Shown: positions 50,249 to 58,539 of the stretch, piece after piece | Position numbering within the stretch: the stretch's first letter is position 1 | How the letters are laid out: every line of letters begins with the position of its first letter | Origin: Salinarchaeum sp. Harcht-Bsk1 | GTDB lineage: Archaea > Halobacteriota > Halobacteria > Halobacteriales > Salinarchaeaceae | Length of the DNA: 64,000 nt | NCBI RefSeq assembly: GCF_000403645.1 | Contig: NC_021313.1 | Span: 2,995,014 to 3,059,013, forward strand | Direction: 5' to 3' | Notes under the pieces: generated by a model | Databases searched by the model: none | The model's input: only the letters and a program-made list of their open reading frames with translations | What the model was told of the DNA's origin: nothing | Program-made: the position numbers and the translations under genes

Positions 50249-52081
50249 ATGAGCGACGACTCCATCGCGGTCGTGGACCTCGATCGGTGCCAGCCCGACC
50301 GCTGCAACTACGAGTGCAAGAACTACTGCCCACCGAACCGGACGGGCAAGGAGTGCATCACGCTCCGTGGCGAGGACGCCGACGAGGGCGACCCGGATCA
50401 GGTTCGGATCAGCGAGGAGATCTGTCTGGGCGAAACCTGTGGTATCTGCGTCGAGAAGTGCCCCTTCGACGCCATCGAGATCGTCAACCTCCCCAGCGAG
50501 CTCGAGGAGGATCCCGCCCACCGCTACGGGGAGAACGCCTTCCGTCTCTACGGCCTGCCCGCGCCCGAATCGGGTAACGTCGTCGGGATCCTCGGACCGA
50601 ACGGTATCGGGAAGACGACCGCGATCAAGATGCTCGCCGGCGAACTGGTGCCGAACCTGGGCCACTACGACCCCGACGCCGACGTGGGCTGGGACGACGT
50701 ACTCGACGCCTATCGCGGCACCGAACTACAGGACTACCTCGCGGCGATTCGCGACGACGACGTCTCCGTCTCCCGCAAGCCCCAGTACGTCGATCGAATC
50801 CCTGACCAGTTCGACGGCAACACGCGACAGCTTCTCGAGGGTACGAACGAACGGTGCGTCCTCGACGACCTCGTCGAGGCCCTCTCCATCGGTCCCGTGA
50901 TGGACCAGTCGATCGACGCTCTCTCCGGCGGTGAACTCCAGCGGGTCGCGATCGCGGCCTGTCTGGCTCGCGACGCCGACTTCTACTTCCTCGACGAGAT
51001 CACGCCGTACCTCGACATCGGCCAGCGGATGGCCGCCGCACGCCTCCTCAGGGACACGCTCGAGGACGAGGACCGCTCGATGCTCGTCGTCGAACACGAC
51101 CTCGCGATCCTCGACCTCCTCGCGGACACGCTCCACGTCGCCTACGGCCGCCCCGGCGCGTACGGCGTCGTCACAGATCCCAAGTCCGTCCGGAACGGCA
51201 TCAACGAGTACCTTTCGGGCTACCTGGAGAACGAGAACATGCGGATCCGGCCCGAGGCCATCCAGTTCGAGGAGCACGCACCCCGGACCGTCTCTCGATC
51301 CGAGACGCTCGTCGAGTACCCCGAGATGACGATGAGCTACGGCGACGACGCGTTCTCGCTCGAGGTCGACGCCGGGAAGATCCGCGAGAACGAGGTCCTC
51401 GGGATCGTCGGTCCCAACGGGATCGGGAAGTCGACCTACGCGAAGCTGCTCACTGGCCAACTCCAGCCCGACGAGGGATCCATCGACGCCGACCTCGACA
51501 TCTCCTACAAACCCCAGTACATCGAGATCGATCGTCAGCAGCGCGTCGACACGTTCCTCAGGGGGATCACCGACCAGTTCGGCTCCTCCTACTGGAACAC
51601 GGAGATCGCCCAGCCCCTCCAGCTCGACCGGATCATGGAACAACAGCTCACCGACCTCTCCGGCGGGGAGCGCCAGCGGGTCGCGATCGCTGCCTGTCTC
51701 TCCGAACCCGCGGACCTCTACCTGCTCGACGAACCCTCTGCCCACCTCGACGTCGAGCAGCGCGTGCAGGCGACGAGCGCGATCCGTCGGTACGCCGAGC
51801 AACAGGACGCAACCGTGCTCGTCATCGACCACGACATCTACATGATCGACCTGCTGGCCGACCGCCTCCAGGTCTTCGACGGCGAACCGGCCGTCCACGG
51901 CCACGCGGGCACGCCGCAGGGGATGCGTTCGGGGATGAACGAGTTCCTCTCCAACCTCGAGATCACGTTCCGTCGCGACGAGCGAATCGGCCGGCCACGG
52001 ATCAACAAGCCCGGCTCACAGCTCGATCGCCAGCAAAAGCGCGAGGGCGAGTACTACTACGCGCCCGCCGACGCCGAGTAA
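50249..52081 (+). CDS. Ribosome recycling ATPase ABCE1/Rli1
   Basis: A 610-residue soluble ABC protein that splits terminated ribosomes. The N-terminal Fe-S domain has two cysteine sets (CQPDRCNYECKNYCPP; CLGETCGICVEKCPF). NBD1 has GPNGIGKTTAIKML and LSGGELQRVAIAACLA. NBD2 has GPNGIGKSTYAKLL, LSGGERQRVAIAACLS and LYLLDEPSAHLDVEQR. The second acidic Walker B of NBD1 reads YFLDEITPYLD. All key elements look intact. It is in an operon with the EMC6-like gene. Confidence 0.97.
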   Translation: MSDDSIAVVDLDRCQPDRCNYECKNYCPPNRTGKECITLRGEDADEGDPDQVRISEEICLGETCGICVEKCPFDAIEIVNLPSELEEDPAHRYGENAFRLYGLPAPESGNVVGILGPNGIGKTTAIKMLAGELVPNLGHYDPDADVGWDDVLDAYRGTELQDYLAAIRDDDVSVSRKPQYVDRIPDQFDGNTRQLLEGTNERCVLDDLVEALSIGPVMDQSIDALSGGELQRVAIAACLARDADFYFLDEITPYLDIGQRMAAARLLRDTLEDEDRSMLVVEHDLAILDLLADTLHVAYGRPGAYGVVTDPKSVRNGINEYLSGYLENENMRIRPEAIQFEEHAPRTVSRSETLVEYPEMTMSYGDDAFSLEVDAGKIRENEVLGIVGPNGIGKSTYAKLLTGQLQPDEGSIDADLDISYKPQYIEIDRQQRVDTFLRGITDQFGSSYWNTEIAQPLQLDRIMEQQLTDLSGGERQRVAIAACLSEPADLYLLDEPSAHLDVEQRVQATSAIRRYAEQQDATVLVIDHDIYMIDLLADRLQVFDGEPAVHGHAGTPQGMRSGMNEFLSNLEITFRRDERIGRPRINKPGSQLDRQQKREGEYYYAPADAE

Positions 52082-52117
52082 TCTCGGTACCGACCCCGGA
52101 CTTACAGTCCGACCGGA

Positions 52118-53131
52118 TCAGTCCATCTCGGACCGGATCGCCTGTCGCTCGGGGACGCCCGTGGGTTCCTCTGACCGAGCGACGTAGGTCGCGAGCGACC
52201 CGTAGAGGCCGATGTCGTCTCCCAGGACGGTGATCCTGATCTCCGGGCGATCGACGAACAGGTACTCGTCGATATAGCGTTCGATACCGTCGATGATCGC
52301 GTCGTCGTTGTTGAGAGCGACGCCGCCGCCGATGGTCAACAGGCCCGGGTTGAACGCGTTGCAGATTCCGGCAACGCCGACGGCGTTGTAGCGGTGAATC
52401 CGCTCGAGACAGGACTCGGCGAAGGCATCGCCGTCCTTCGCATGGGTAAACACGGTCTGTGCGGTGATCTCCTCTCCCGATTCCAGCGACGCCGCCAGCT
52501 TTGAGTCCGCCGTATAGCTGCCACCGGTGACGTCCTCGTGTTCGAGAATGTGCGAGACGAACCGGGGAATCTCTCGCCCGGAACAGTAGGCCTCCCAGGC
52601 TCCGGTGACGCCCGTGCTCTCGAGGTCGCCCGCTGGAGCGACCGAGAAGAGCCCGAATTCGCCTGCCTGTGCGTCCTCGCCAGCGATCAGGCGACCGCGT
52701 TCGACGACACCACCACCGATCCCGGTGCCAATCGTCAGGTGAGCGACCGAGTCGATTGCAGGTGCCGACCCGAAGTGCCACTCGGCCAGGACGGACGCGT
52801 TGCAGTCGTTCTCGACGTACACCGGGAGGTCGTGTGCGTCTCGAACGGCCCGACGGACGTGGATTTCGGGGACGGTCCGTCCGTCGGGTGCGTCGAGTTT
52901 CCTGATCGTTCCTGCGTCCCGATCGATCAATCCGGGGGCGGAGACGGCGACTGCGTCGATCCGTCCCGGGCCGCTGGTCTGGACGTCGTCGACGGCGTCG
53001 ACGACCTGCTCGGCCAGCGACTCAGGGCGAGTGGGTTCGACGACGGGCTCCGTGACGAACTCGCCAGTTGGTGTGGCGACGGCGTACCGGAAGTTCGTAC
53101 TTCCGATACCGAAGACGGCGACCCTGGTCAT
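52118..53131 (-). CDS. ROK family sugar kinase-like protein lacking the usual zinc motif
   Basis: A 337-residue protein. The ROK fold is clear: AVFGIGSTNFRYAVATPTGE as phosphate 1 loop, AVSAPGLIDRDAG, the catalytic Asp in VENDCNASVLAEW, and LTIGTGIGGGVV as phosphate 2. Where ROK kinases have GEIGH and CxCGxxGCxE zinc ligands, this has AGEFGLFSVAPAG and ESTGVTGAWEAYC, so the zinc site is absent. It may be a glucokinase or another sugar kinase. A longer start at 53158 is possible. It stands between ABCE1 and the epimerase on the minus strand. Confidence 0.82.
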   Translation of the reverse strand: MTRVAVFGIGSTNFRYAVATPTGEFVTEPVVEPTRPESLAEQVVDAVDDVQTSGPGRIDAVAVSAPGLIDRDAGTIRKLDAPDGRTVPEIHVRRAVRDAHDLPVYVENDCNASVLAEWHFGSAPAIDSVAHLTIGTGIGGGVVERGRLIAGEDAQAGEFGLFSVAPAGDLESTGVTGAWEAYCSGREIPRFVSHILEHEDVTGGSYTADSKLAASLESGEEITAQTVFTHAKDGDAFAESCLERIHRYNAVGVAGICNAFNPGLLTIGGGVALNNDDAIIDGIERYIDEYLFVDRPEIRITVLGDDIGLYGSLATYVARSEEPTGVPERQAIRSEMD

Positions 53132-53290
53132 GGCATCAGTACCTCGCTTGGTTGGCATGTACTTTCTGGTACCGTGGTCGGTACCGACGCTCGCGGGAGG
53201 GGCGATGGCACGTGGTCCGCGACGGGCGGGATTCTCAAAAGTAGCCGTCCCCTGGGACGAAGTCACACACTGCTACGATCACGACAGGCG

Positions 53291-54214
53291 CTACGTATAT
53301 TGATCGCAGACGCGAGCTACTCCCTCCTCGAAGTCGATCGCCGGCTCCCACCCCGTCGCCTCGTGCATTTTGGTGGGGTCGGCCATCGTGTCGTGCACGT
53401 AGATCTCCTCGGGGATGGGGTTCTCCTCGTAGACGGGCTCCACGTCGGTCCCTAGCTCCTCGTTGAGCGCGTCCACGAGGTGGTTGAAGCTGTACTGCTC
53501 GCCAGTACCGAGGTTGTAGATCCCATTCAGTTCGTGTTCCGCCGCGAGTACCAGTCCGTTCACGATGTCGTCGACGTGCGTGAAGTCGCGGGTCTGTGTC
53601 CCGTCGCCCCAGATCTCGGGTCGGCGACCGTTCGCGATGTCGTCGGCGAACTGCGCGATGAGGTTCGCGTACTCGCCCTTGTGCCCCTCGGCGCCTTCCG
53701 CCATTCCTTGATAGACGGAGAAGAAGCGCATCCCCGCCATCGAGAGGTCGTAGTGATTGTGGAAGTACTCGGCGTAGCGCTCGCGGGCGAGTTTGGACGC
53801 TTCGTACCCGGTGTTGACCTCGACGGGCATATCTTCCGGTGAGGGTTCGGTTCGATCGCCGTAGATCGAGGAAGTCGAAGCGTAGACGATCGTGTCACAG
53901 CCGTCGTCACGCGCCTGCTCGACCGTGTTCACGAACCCCTCGACGTTGACGCGAGCGCCCTGCGTGGGGTTCTCCTCGTGCATTTTGTAGGAGGAGAGCG
54001 CCGCGATGTGGAACACGACGTCCAGCCCGTCCGTTGGAAGGTCCTCGTCGAGGACGCTCTGCTCTCGAAAGTCGACTGCGTCGCTGAGGTTGTCGGGGGT
54101 GCCGAGATAACAGTCGTCGACGGCGATTACCTCGTTGTCGGCGGCCAGGTGGTTGGCGAGATTGGAGCCAATGAAGCCGGCTCCGCCGGTCACGAGGACG
54201 CGCTTGCCCTGCAT
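53291..54214 (-). CDS. NAD-dependent nucleotide-sugar epimerase/dehydratase (GalE-like)
   Basis: A 307-residue extended short-chain dehydrogenase. The start RVLVTGGAGFIGSNLANHL is the NAD-binding GxxGxxG loop. YASTSSIYGD and the catalytic YEASK (YxxxK) follow, then FFSVYQGM and RDFTHVDDIVNGLVLA, typical of UDP-sugar 4-epimerases. It may make sugars for S-layer glycosylation or polysaccharide; no glycosyltransferase is adjacent. ATACTTTTTG about 25-33 bp upstream supports ATG 54214. Confidence 0.9.
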   Translation of the reverse strand: MQGKRVLVTGGAGFIGSNLANHLAADNEVIAVDDCYLGTPDNLSDAVDFREQSVLDEDLPTDGLDVVFHIAALSSYKMHEENPTQGARVNVEGFVNTVEQARDDGCDTIVYASTSSIYGDRTEPSPEDMPVEVNTGYEASKLARERYAEYFHNHYDLSMAGMRFFSVYQGMAEGAEGHKGEYANLIAQFADDIANGRRPEIWGDGTQTRDFTHVDDIVNGLVLAAEHELNGIYNLGTGEQYSFNHLVDALNEELGTDVEPVYEENPIPEEIYVHDTMADPTKMHEATGWEPAIDFEEGVARVCDQYT

Positions 54215-54313
54215 GGTGAATCTGTCCGCTGCACGCGCAAAAAGTATTCCGCGGTTTCGGTTAGGTGGTCGTCGTTCCGGCAGTTCCATTGTGCATGACC
54301 GCGCTGCGTTCGT

Positions 54314-55033
54314 ATGAGCAAGCAGTCGATTCGGGACGCGATCTGGGACGCCCTCGAAGACGAGGGAATCGCCAGATTCCCGTTCCCGCCGCACGATCGC
54401 ATCCCCAACTTCGCGGGGGCGAGCGAGGCAGCCCAGCGCCTCTCGGAAACGGACGAGTGGGCGGCCGCTGACGTCGTCAAGGCGAATCCGGACGCGCCTC
54501 AACTCCCGGTCCGCCGGCGTGCGCTGCGTGCAGGCAAAACGGTGTACGTCGCTGTCCCGCGCCTCGCCGACGAGCAGCCGTTTCGAGCGCTCGATCCCGA
54601 GCACATCGCTGCCATCGACGGGGCATCGATCGACGACGCGACGACGATCTCCGGGATCGACGAGTACGGCGAACCGGTCGGGCCCGAGGCGGTGCCGCAC
54701 GTGGACCTGATCGTCTCGGGCAGCGTCGCGGTCTCGACGGATGGCACCCGCATCGGGAAGGGCGAGGGGTACAGCGATCTCGAGTTCGCCGTGCTCTCTG
54801 AACTCGGGGCCGTCGACGAATCGACGACGGTCGTGACGACGGTGCACGACCGACAGGTGCTCGACGACCTGCCCGATCCGGGCGACCACGACGTGCCACT
54901 GGACCTGCTCGTCACGCCGGAGCGGACGATTCGAACGGAACGAAGCGGTGCGAGGCCCGAGGGCGTCGACTGGCCGCTCCTCGATCCGGATCGCATCGCC
55001 GAGATCCCCGTCCTCCAGCAACTTCAGTCCTGA
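54314..55033 (+). CDS. 5-formyltetrahydrofolate cyclo-ligase family protein
   Basis: Converts 5-formyl-THF to 5,10-methenyl-THF with ATP. The 239-residue protein begins MSKQSIRDAIWDALEDEGIA and has the family blocks ADVVKANPDAPQLPVRRRAL, KTVYVAVPRL, the glycine-rich RIGKGEGYSDLEFAVL phosphate loop and TTVHDRQVLDDLP. It is longer than bacterial MTHFS, as in other haloarchaea. It is convergent with the gamma-carbonic-anhydrase-like gene, leaving a 19-bp gap. Confidence 0.9.
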   Translation: MSKQSIRDAIWDALEDEGIARFPFPPHDRIPNFAGASEAAQRLSETDEWAAADVVKANPDAPQLPVRRRALRAGKTVYVAVPRLADEQPFRALDPEHIAAIDGASIDDATTISGIDEYGEPVGPEAVPHVDLIVSGSVAVSTDGTRIGKGEGYSDLEFAVLSELGAVDESTTVVTTVHDRQVLDDLPDPGDHDVPLDLLVTPERTIRTERSGARPEGVDWPLLDPDRIAEIPVLQQLQS

Positions 55034-55052
55034 TCGGCGCGTACGGGCCGAA

Positions 55053-55586
55053 CTACTCCTCTGCGGCTTCGTCGGCGAAGAGTTCCTCGTGTCGACTGGC
55101 GAGATCGGTGTAGGCTCCAGAGGCGTACCGTTCGGCGATTCGATCGGCGTCGAGACTCGTCGCTTCGATGGGGGTGACCTGCGCGGGCACGCCTCGGACG
55201 AACGAGTCCTCCGGGATCGTCCAGCCGTCCGGCACGACCGATCCCGACGCCACGACGCTCCCAGCACCGATCGTCACGTCGGAGTTGAGCGTCGCGTTGA
55301 ATCCGACGAGCGTGTCCTCGCCGACCGTCGCGTCGTTCAGCACCGCCCCGTGGCCGATCATCGCTTCGTCGGCCGCACTGGAAGCGTGCAACACGGCGCC
55401 ATCACCGACGTGGGCGCTCTCACCGATCTCGACGGGACCGACGTCGCCGCGAAGCACCGCACACGGCCAGACGCTGGCGCCGGCCGCAATCGAGACGTCG
55501 CCGACGAGCGTCGCCTGTCTACTGACGTGTGCATCCTCGTCGATCGCCGGACGCGTCCCCTCGAAGGCGTAACTGCGGGAGTCCAT
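55053..55586 (-). CDS. Gamma-carbonic-anhydrase-like left-handed beta-helix protein
   Basis: A 177-residue hexapeptide-repeat protein from ATG 55586. Repeats run from about residue 20 to 130 and include VWPCAVLRGD, the conserved Arg/Asp start of the family. The zinc histidines of gamma-CA correspond to H67 (GAVLHASS) and H79 (MIGHG). The third position, five residues after H79, is N84 (AVLND) instead of His. A C-terminal amphipathic helix (RIAERYASGAYTDLASRHEE) closes the helix. With only two of three ligands it may not be an active carbonic anhydrase. It could instead be an acyltransferase-like or structural homologue. Confidence 0.82.
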   Translation of the reverse strand: MDSRSYAFEGTRPAIDEDAHVSRQATLVGDVSIAAGASVWPCAVLRGDVGPVEIGESAHVGDGAVLHASSAADEAMIGHGAVLNDATVGEDTLVGFNATLNSDVTIGAGSVVASGSVVPDGWTIPEDSFVRGVPAQVTPIEATSLDADRIAERYASGAYTDLASRHEELFADEAAEE

Positions 55587-55600
55587 GCTACTTCGTAGCA
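55586..55600. promoter_or_regulatory. TGCTA-N5-TAGCA dyad at the start of the gamma-CA-like gene
   Basis: TGCTA CTTCG TAGCA is a perfect 5+5 bp inverted repeat touching the first base of the start codon. The same 15-bp architecture occurs at 63815-63829 before the UbiA-like gene. A TTTATCC element about 25 bp upstream on the minus strand is the likely TATA. Confidence 0.4.
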
Positions 55601-55658
55601 CTGCATCCCGGATAAACTATTCCCGACAGCACCGCGCAACGACGCCTGCCGCGAGGCG

Positions 55659-56339
55659 TTACTGCTCGGCGCAGAGTTCGACGAAGTTCCGGAGGATCCG
55701 CAGGCCTGTCTCGCCGCTCTTCTCGGGGTGGAACTGCGTGCCGAAGACGTTGCCCGCCTCGTTGGCGACGACGCTGGCGAACCGGGTCTCGTAGTCCGTC
55801 GTCGCGACGGTCGCGGCCTCGTCTTCGGGGACGGCGTAGTAGGAGTGGACGAAGTACGCGTAGTCGCCGTCGACGCCCTCGACGAGCGGGTGCTCCTGTT
55901 CGACGTGGAGTTCGTTCCAGCCCATGTGGGGCACCTTCTGCCCCTGGTCGAACCGGCGATTGGTGCCGGGGATCAGGTCGAGTCCGGTGACGTCACCCTG
56001 CCCGGCGCGCTCGGCCTCCTCGCTGTCGGTGAGGAGCATCTGCATCCCGAGGCAGATGCCGAAGAGGGGCTGGCCGTCCTCGGCCGCTTCGAGGAGGGCG
56101 TCCCGGAACGGCCCCGCGTTCTCGACACCCTCGCGGAATGCGCCCACGCCGGGCAGCACGATGCCGTCCGCAGCGCGGATCTCGTCGCGATCGTCGGTGA
56201 TCTCGACGGCGGCGCCGGCCCGCTCCAGGCCGCGCGTGACGCTCCGGAGGTTGCCGAGACCGTAGTCGACGACCGCGATCTCCGCGAGTGGGTCCTCGCC
56301 GGCGTCGACTGCGTCCCCAGCGACCTGCTCCTGGCTCAT
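55659..56339 (-). CDS. hisH: Imidazole glycerol phosphate synthase glutaminase subunit HisH
   Basis: Supplies ammonia from glutamine to HisF in histidine synthesis. The 226-residue class I glutamine amidotransferase has IAVVDYGLGNLRSV at the start, the oxyanion LPGVGAFREG, the nucleophile Cys in FGICLGMQMLL, and the His-Glu pair in FGTQFHPEKSGETG. An acidic N-terminal extension of about 17 residues precedes the core. HisF and other his genes are not nearby, as is usual in haloarchaea. Confidence 0.95.
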   Translation of the reverse strand: MSQEQVAGDAVDAGEDPLAEIAVVDYGLGNLRSVTRGLERAGAAVEITDDRDEIRAADGIVLPGVGAFREGVENAGPFRDALLEAAEDGQPLFGICLGMQMLLTDSEEAERAGQGDVTGLDLIPGTNRRFDQGQKVPHMGWNELHVEQEHPLVEGVDGDYAYFVHSYYAVPEDEAATVATTDYETRFASVVANEAGNVFGTQFHPEKSGETGLRILRNFVELCAEQ

Positions 56340-56483
56340 GTCCACAGATTCGACGTTCGCGGGCAAGTGGTTTTCCTTCGACGCGACGGTTGCCGCCCGC
56401 GGACGGATCGGAATGACGGTGATCGCCACGAGCGGGATTTCAGCCTCCGGCGCACTTATTGAGCCGAGGCGTCAGGGTTCCCT

Positions 56484-57146
56484 ATGGTGCCGACGCTGGT
56501 CGCCGCCGCGGTCGCCGCGCTCCTCGCTGCTGCGTTGCTCGGCCCGGCGTTCGACCGGCGCTCGCTCGGAATCGTCGTGTTCGCTGGCGTGGTTCCGGAT
56601 CTCGACGCCGCCGTGAGTCTCCTCGTTTTCGGTGCGACCAACGCCGCTTTCCATACCCTCCTACTCCCTGGACTCCTCGGCATCGCGCTGTACTGGGACA
56701 CCACCCGCCGCGATCGATCCTGGCTGCGGGAGCGCTACGGCTGGCGGGGCGTTCGGATCGCGTGGGTCGCGCTCGCGGCGTACGTCGTCGCCGGCATCGG
56801 CCTGGATCTGTTCAGTCCCGAGGGCGCGAACCTGTTCTACCCGATTCACGATCGTTTCTACGCCGTCACTGGGAAACTACTCTACTCGACGGAGGATGGA
56901 CTCGTCCAGACCTATGTCCAGATCGGTGACGAGGGTCTCCTCTCCGTGGGTTCGCCCGGAACGACCGCGAACCACCACGTCGAATCCTGGCTCAATCCGA
57001 CGCCGGACACCGGGTGGGATCGCGGGGCAGAACGACGACTGACGCTCGTCGAGTCTGGCTGGCAGACGATCGTGGTCGTCGCTTCTGTGGCCGTGCTCGC
57101 GATCCGTGGCTGGGAACTGAGTGATCGACTCGAGGTGTCGGCCTGA
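56484..57146 (+). CDS. Membrane metal-dependent hydrolase-like protein, copy 1 of a tandem pair
   Basis: A 220-residue membrane protein with about four hydrophobic segments. The motif VVPDLDAAVSLL and the histidine in NAAFHTLLLPGL correspond to the PDLD and FH(T/S)L motifs of YdjM/DUF457-type membrane hydrolases. A non-membrane stretch (KLLYSTEDGLVQTYVQIG) near residues 130-150 recurs in its neighbour. Its stop overlaps the next ATG (TGATG at 57145-57149). The substrate is unknown. Confidence 0.75.
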   Translation: MVPTLVAAAVAALLAAALLGPAFDRRSLGIVVFAGVVPDLDAAVSLLVFGATNAAFHTLLLPGLLGIALYWDTTRRDRSWLRERYGWRGVRIAWVALAAYVVAGIGLDLFSPEGANLFYPIHDRFYAVTGKLLYSTEDGLVQTYVQIGDEGLLSVGSPGTTANHHVESWLNPTPDTGWDRGAERRLTLVESGWQTIVVVASVAVLAIRGWELSDRLEVSA

Positions 57147-57826
57147 TGCCGGCGACGACGGTGCACCTCGGATTCGGGCTGCTCGTCGCGGCCGCGCTCC
57201 TGCCGTCAGAGCGGTTCGATCGGAACCTGCTCGCCGTCTTCGCTGCGATCTTGATCTTCCCGGACCTGGATTCGATCCCCGGCTGGTGGCTACCGGGCGC
57301 CCATCGAGCGATGTTTCACACGCTGGTGCTCGTCGGCGTCGCCGCTGCAGCCATCGCCTACGACACGCGAGTTCGCGAGGTCTCCTGGCTCCGAGAGCGT
57401 GGTGGCGACTGGGCTGTTCGCGCTGCGTGGGCACTCCTTGCGACCCATCTCCTCGCCCACCTGTTGCTCGACTGGGCACATCTCTCGGGGATCAATCTGC
57501 TCTACCCGATCGGCGACCAGTTCTTCCGCCTCGAGGGGAAACTGGTCTACTCGACGGCGGACGGCTGGATCCAGACGTTCGTGGAAATCGGGAGCGACGA
57601 CGGCGGTCGCACCACCATCGACGTCGGCCAACAGGGGAGCACGGACGACGTGCACGTTTCGACGCCGACGGATCCGGAGCCTGGCGGCGGGGTCGACGAG
57701 AACGTCGAGCGGATCGTGCCGTTCGCCGTCCACGGCTGGCAGCTGTACCTGATCCTCCTCGGGCTGTTCACCGTCGGCGCACGGCGGCTGCAGGGCGAAC
57801 CGCCCGTCAGTGATCGGGAGCCGTGA
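57146..57826 (+). CDS. Membrane metal-dependent hydrolase-like protein, copy 2 of a tandem pair
   Basis: A 226-residue paralogue of the preceding gene. It starts MPATTVHLGFGLLVAAALLP, so it retains the N-terminal His that copy 1 lacks, with IFPDLDSIPGW, HRAMFHTLVLV and HLLLDWAHLSGINLLYP. KLVYSTADGWIQTFVEIG matches the shared block of copy 1. The acidic soluble segment before the last helix (VSTPTDPEPGGGVDENVERI) faces outside or inside, undetermined. Translation is coupled to copy 1; the pair may form a heterodimer. Confidence 0.78.
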   Translation: MPATTVHLGFGLLVAAALLPSERFDRNLLAVFAAILIFPDLDSIPGWWLPGAHRAMFHTLVLVGVAAAAIAYDTRVREVSWLRERGGDWAVRAAWALLATHLLAHLLLDWAHLSGINLLYPIGDQFFRLEGKLVYSTADGWIQTFVEIGSDDGGRTTIDVGQQGSTDDVHVSTPTDPEPGGGVDENVERIVPFAVHGWQLYLILLGLFTVGARRLQGEPPVSDREP

Positions 57827-57867
57827 TCGGCCCACCGACGAGTGCAGTGAGAACCAGTTCGGACGAT

Positions 57868-58122
57868 TCAGGCGCTGGCCTGCGGCGCGAGGGTGTGCTC
57901 GATGTACTCCAGGATGTTGTCGGACTCGGCCATGGTCACGCCACGGTCCTCGTCGACGATGACGGGAACGCCGCGCTGGCCCGATACCCGCTTGACCTCG
58001 TTCCGCTCGGAGTGGGGCGCGTCGACCCAGATCGTGTCGTACTCGATGCCGTTGTCGTCGAGTGCGTCGGCGACCTTCTCACAGAACGGGCAGCCATCTA
58101 GCTGGTACAGCGTCAGCGACAT
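57868..58122 (-). CDS. Glutaredoxin/GST-N-terminal-like thiol protein
   Basis: An 84-residue thioredoxin-fold protein with a CPFC redox motif at residues 11-14 (LYQLDGCPFCEKVADALDD), the cis-proline strand QRGVPVIVDEDRGVTMAES and a C-terminal helix. This is the glutathione-S-transferase N-terminal/glutaredoxin type common in haloarchaea, which use gamma-glutamylcysteine rather than glutathione. The function is presumably thiol-disulfide exchange. Confidence 0.9.
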   Translation of the reverse strand: MSLTLYQLDGCPFCEKVADALDDNGIEYDTIWVDAPHSERNEVKRVSGQRGVPVIVDEDRGVTMAESDNILEYIEHTLAPQASA

Positions 58123-58192
58123 GGCCGGCAGAACGAACGCCCGGGCGGTAGGAGTTTCGGTCGTGGAGGGGAATCGTCGCTTCCGGTAATCG

Positions 58193-58426
58193 TTACGCCG
58201 AGGTCGCCCCCCAGGAGATCCGGGCCCAGAGCCGCTCGTAGCCGAAGTACGTCCCGGTCTTGACGACGTTCGTGATGACGCCGATGTTGAGCGCGGCGAC
58301 GACGTCGTCGGTCACGGCGAAGGCGACGGTGATCGTGATCGCGAGCATCAACACCCGATACCCGAGCGTCTTGGCGACAGACCGGGAGAGGCGCTGGTTC
58401 GCGCCACCGAGCAACGAGTCGGACAT
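58193..58426 (-). CDS. DUF2061 small membrane protein
   Basis: A 77-residue two-helix membrane protein from ATG 58426. SVAKTLGYRVLMLAITITVA, then ALNIGVITNVVKTGTYFGYE and RLWARISWG are the DUF2061 signature. Bacterial relatives are sometimes fused to adenylylsulfate kinase. No sulfur gene is adjacent here. The function is unknown. Confidence 0.85.
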   Translation of the reverse strand: MSDSLLGGANQRLSRSVAKTLGYRVLMLAITITVAFAVTDDVVAALNIGVITNVVKTGTYFGYERLWARISWGATSA

Positions 58427-58539
58427 GTCTCTGGAATGCTGCCGATCGGTAATGAAGCCGTTGCTCAGGGCCACTTTGTGTAATTGAATGTGGTTACGAC
58501 CTCTCCGACGCGCTGGGCCTCAAAGCGTCCGCGTTCCCG

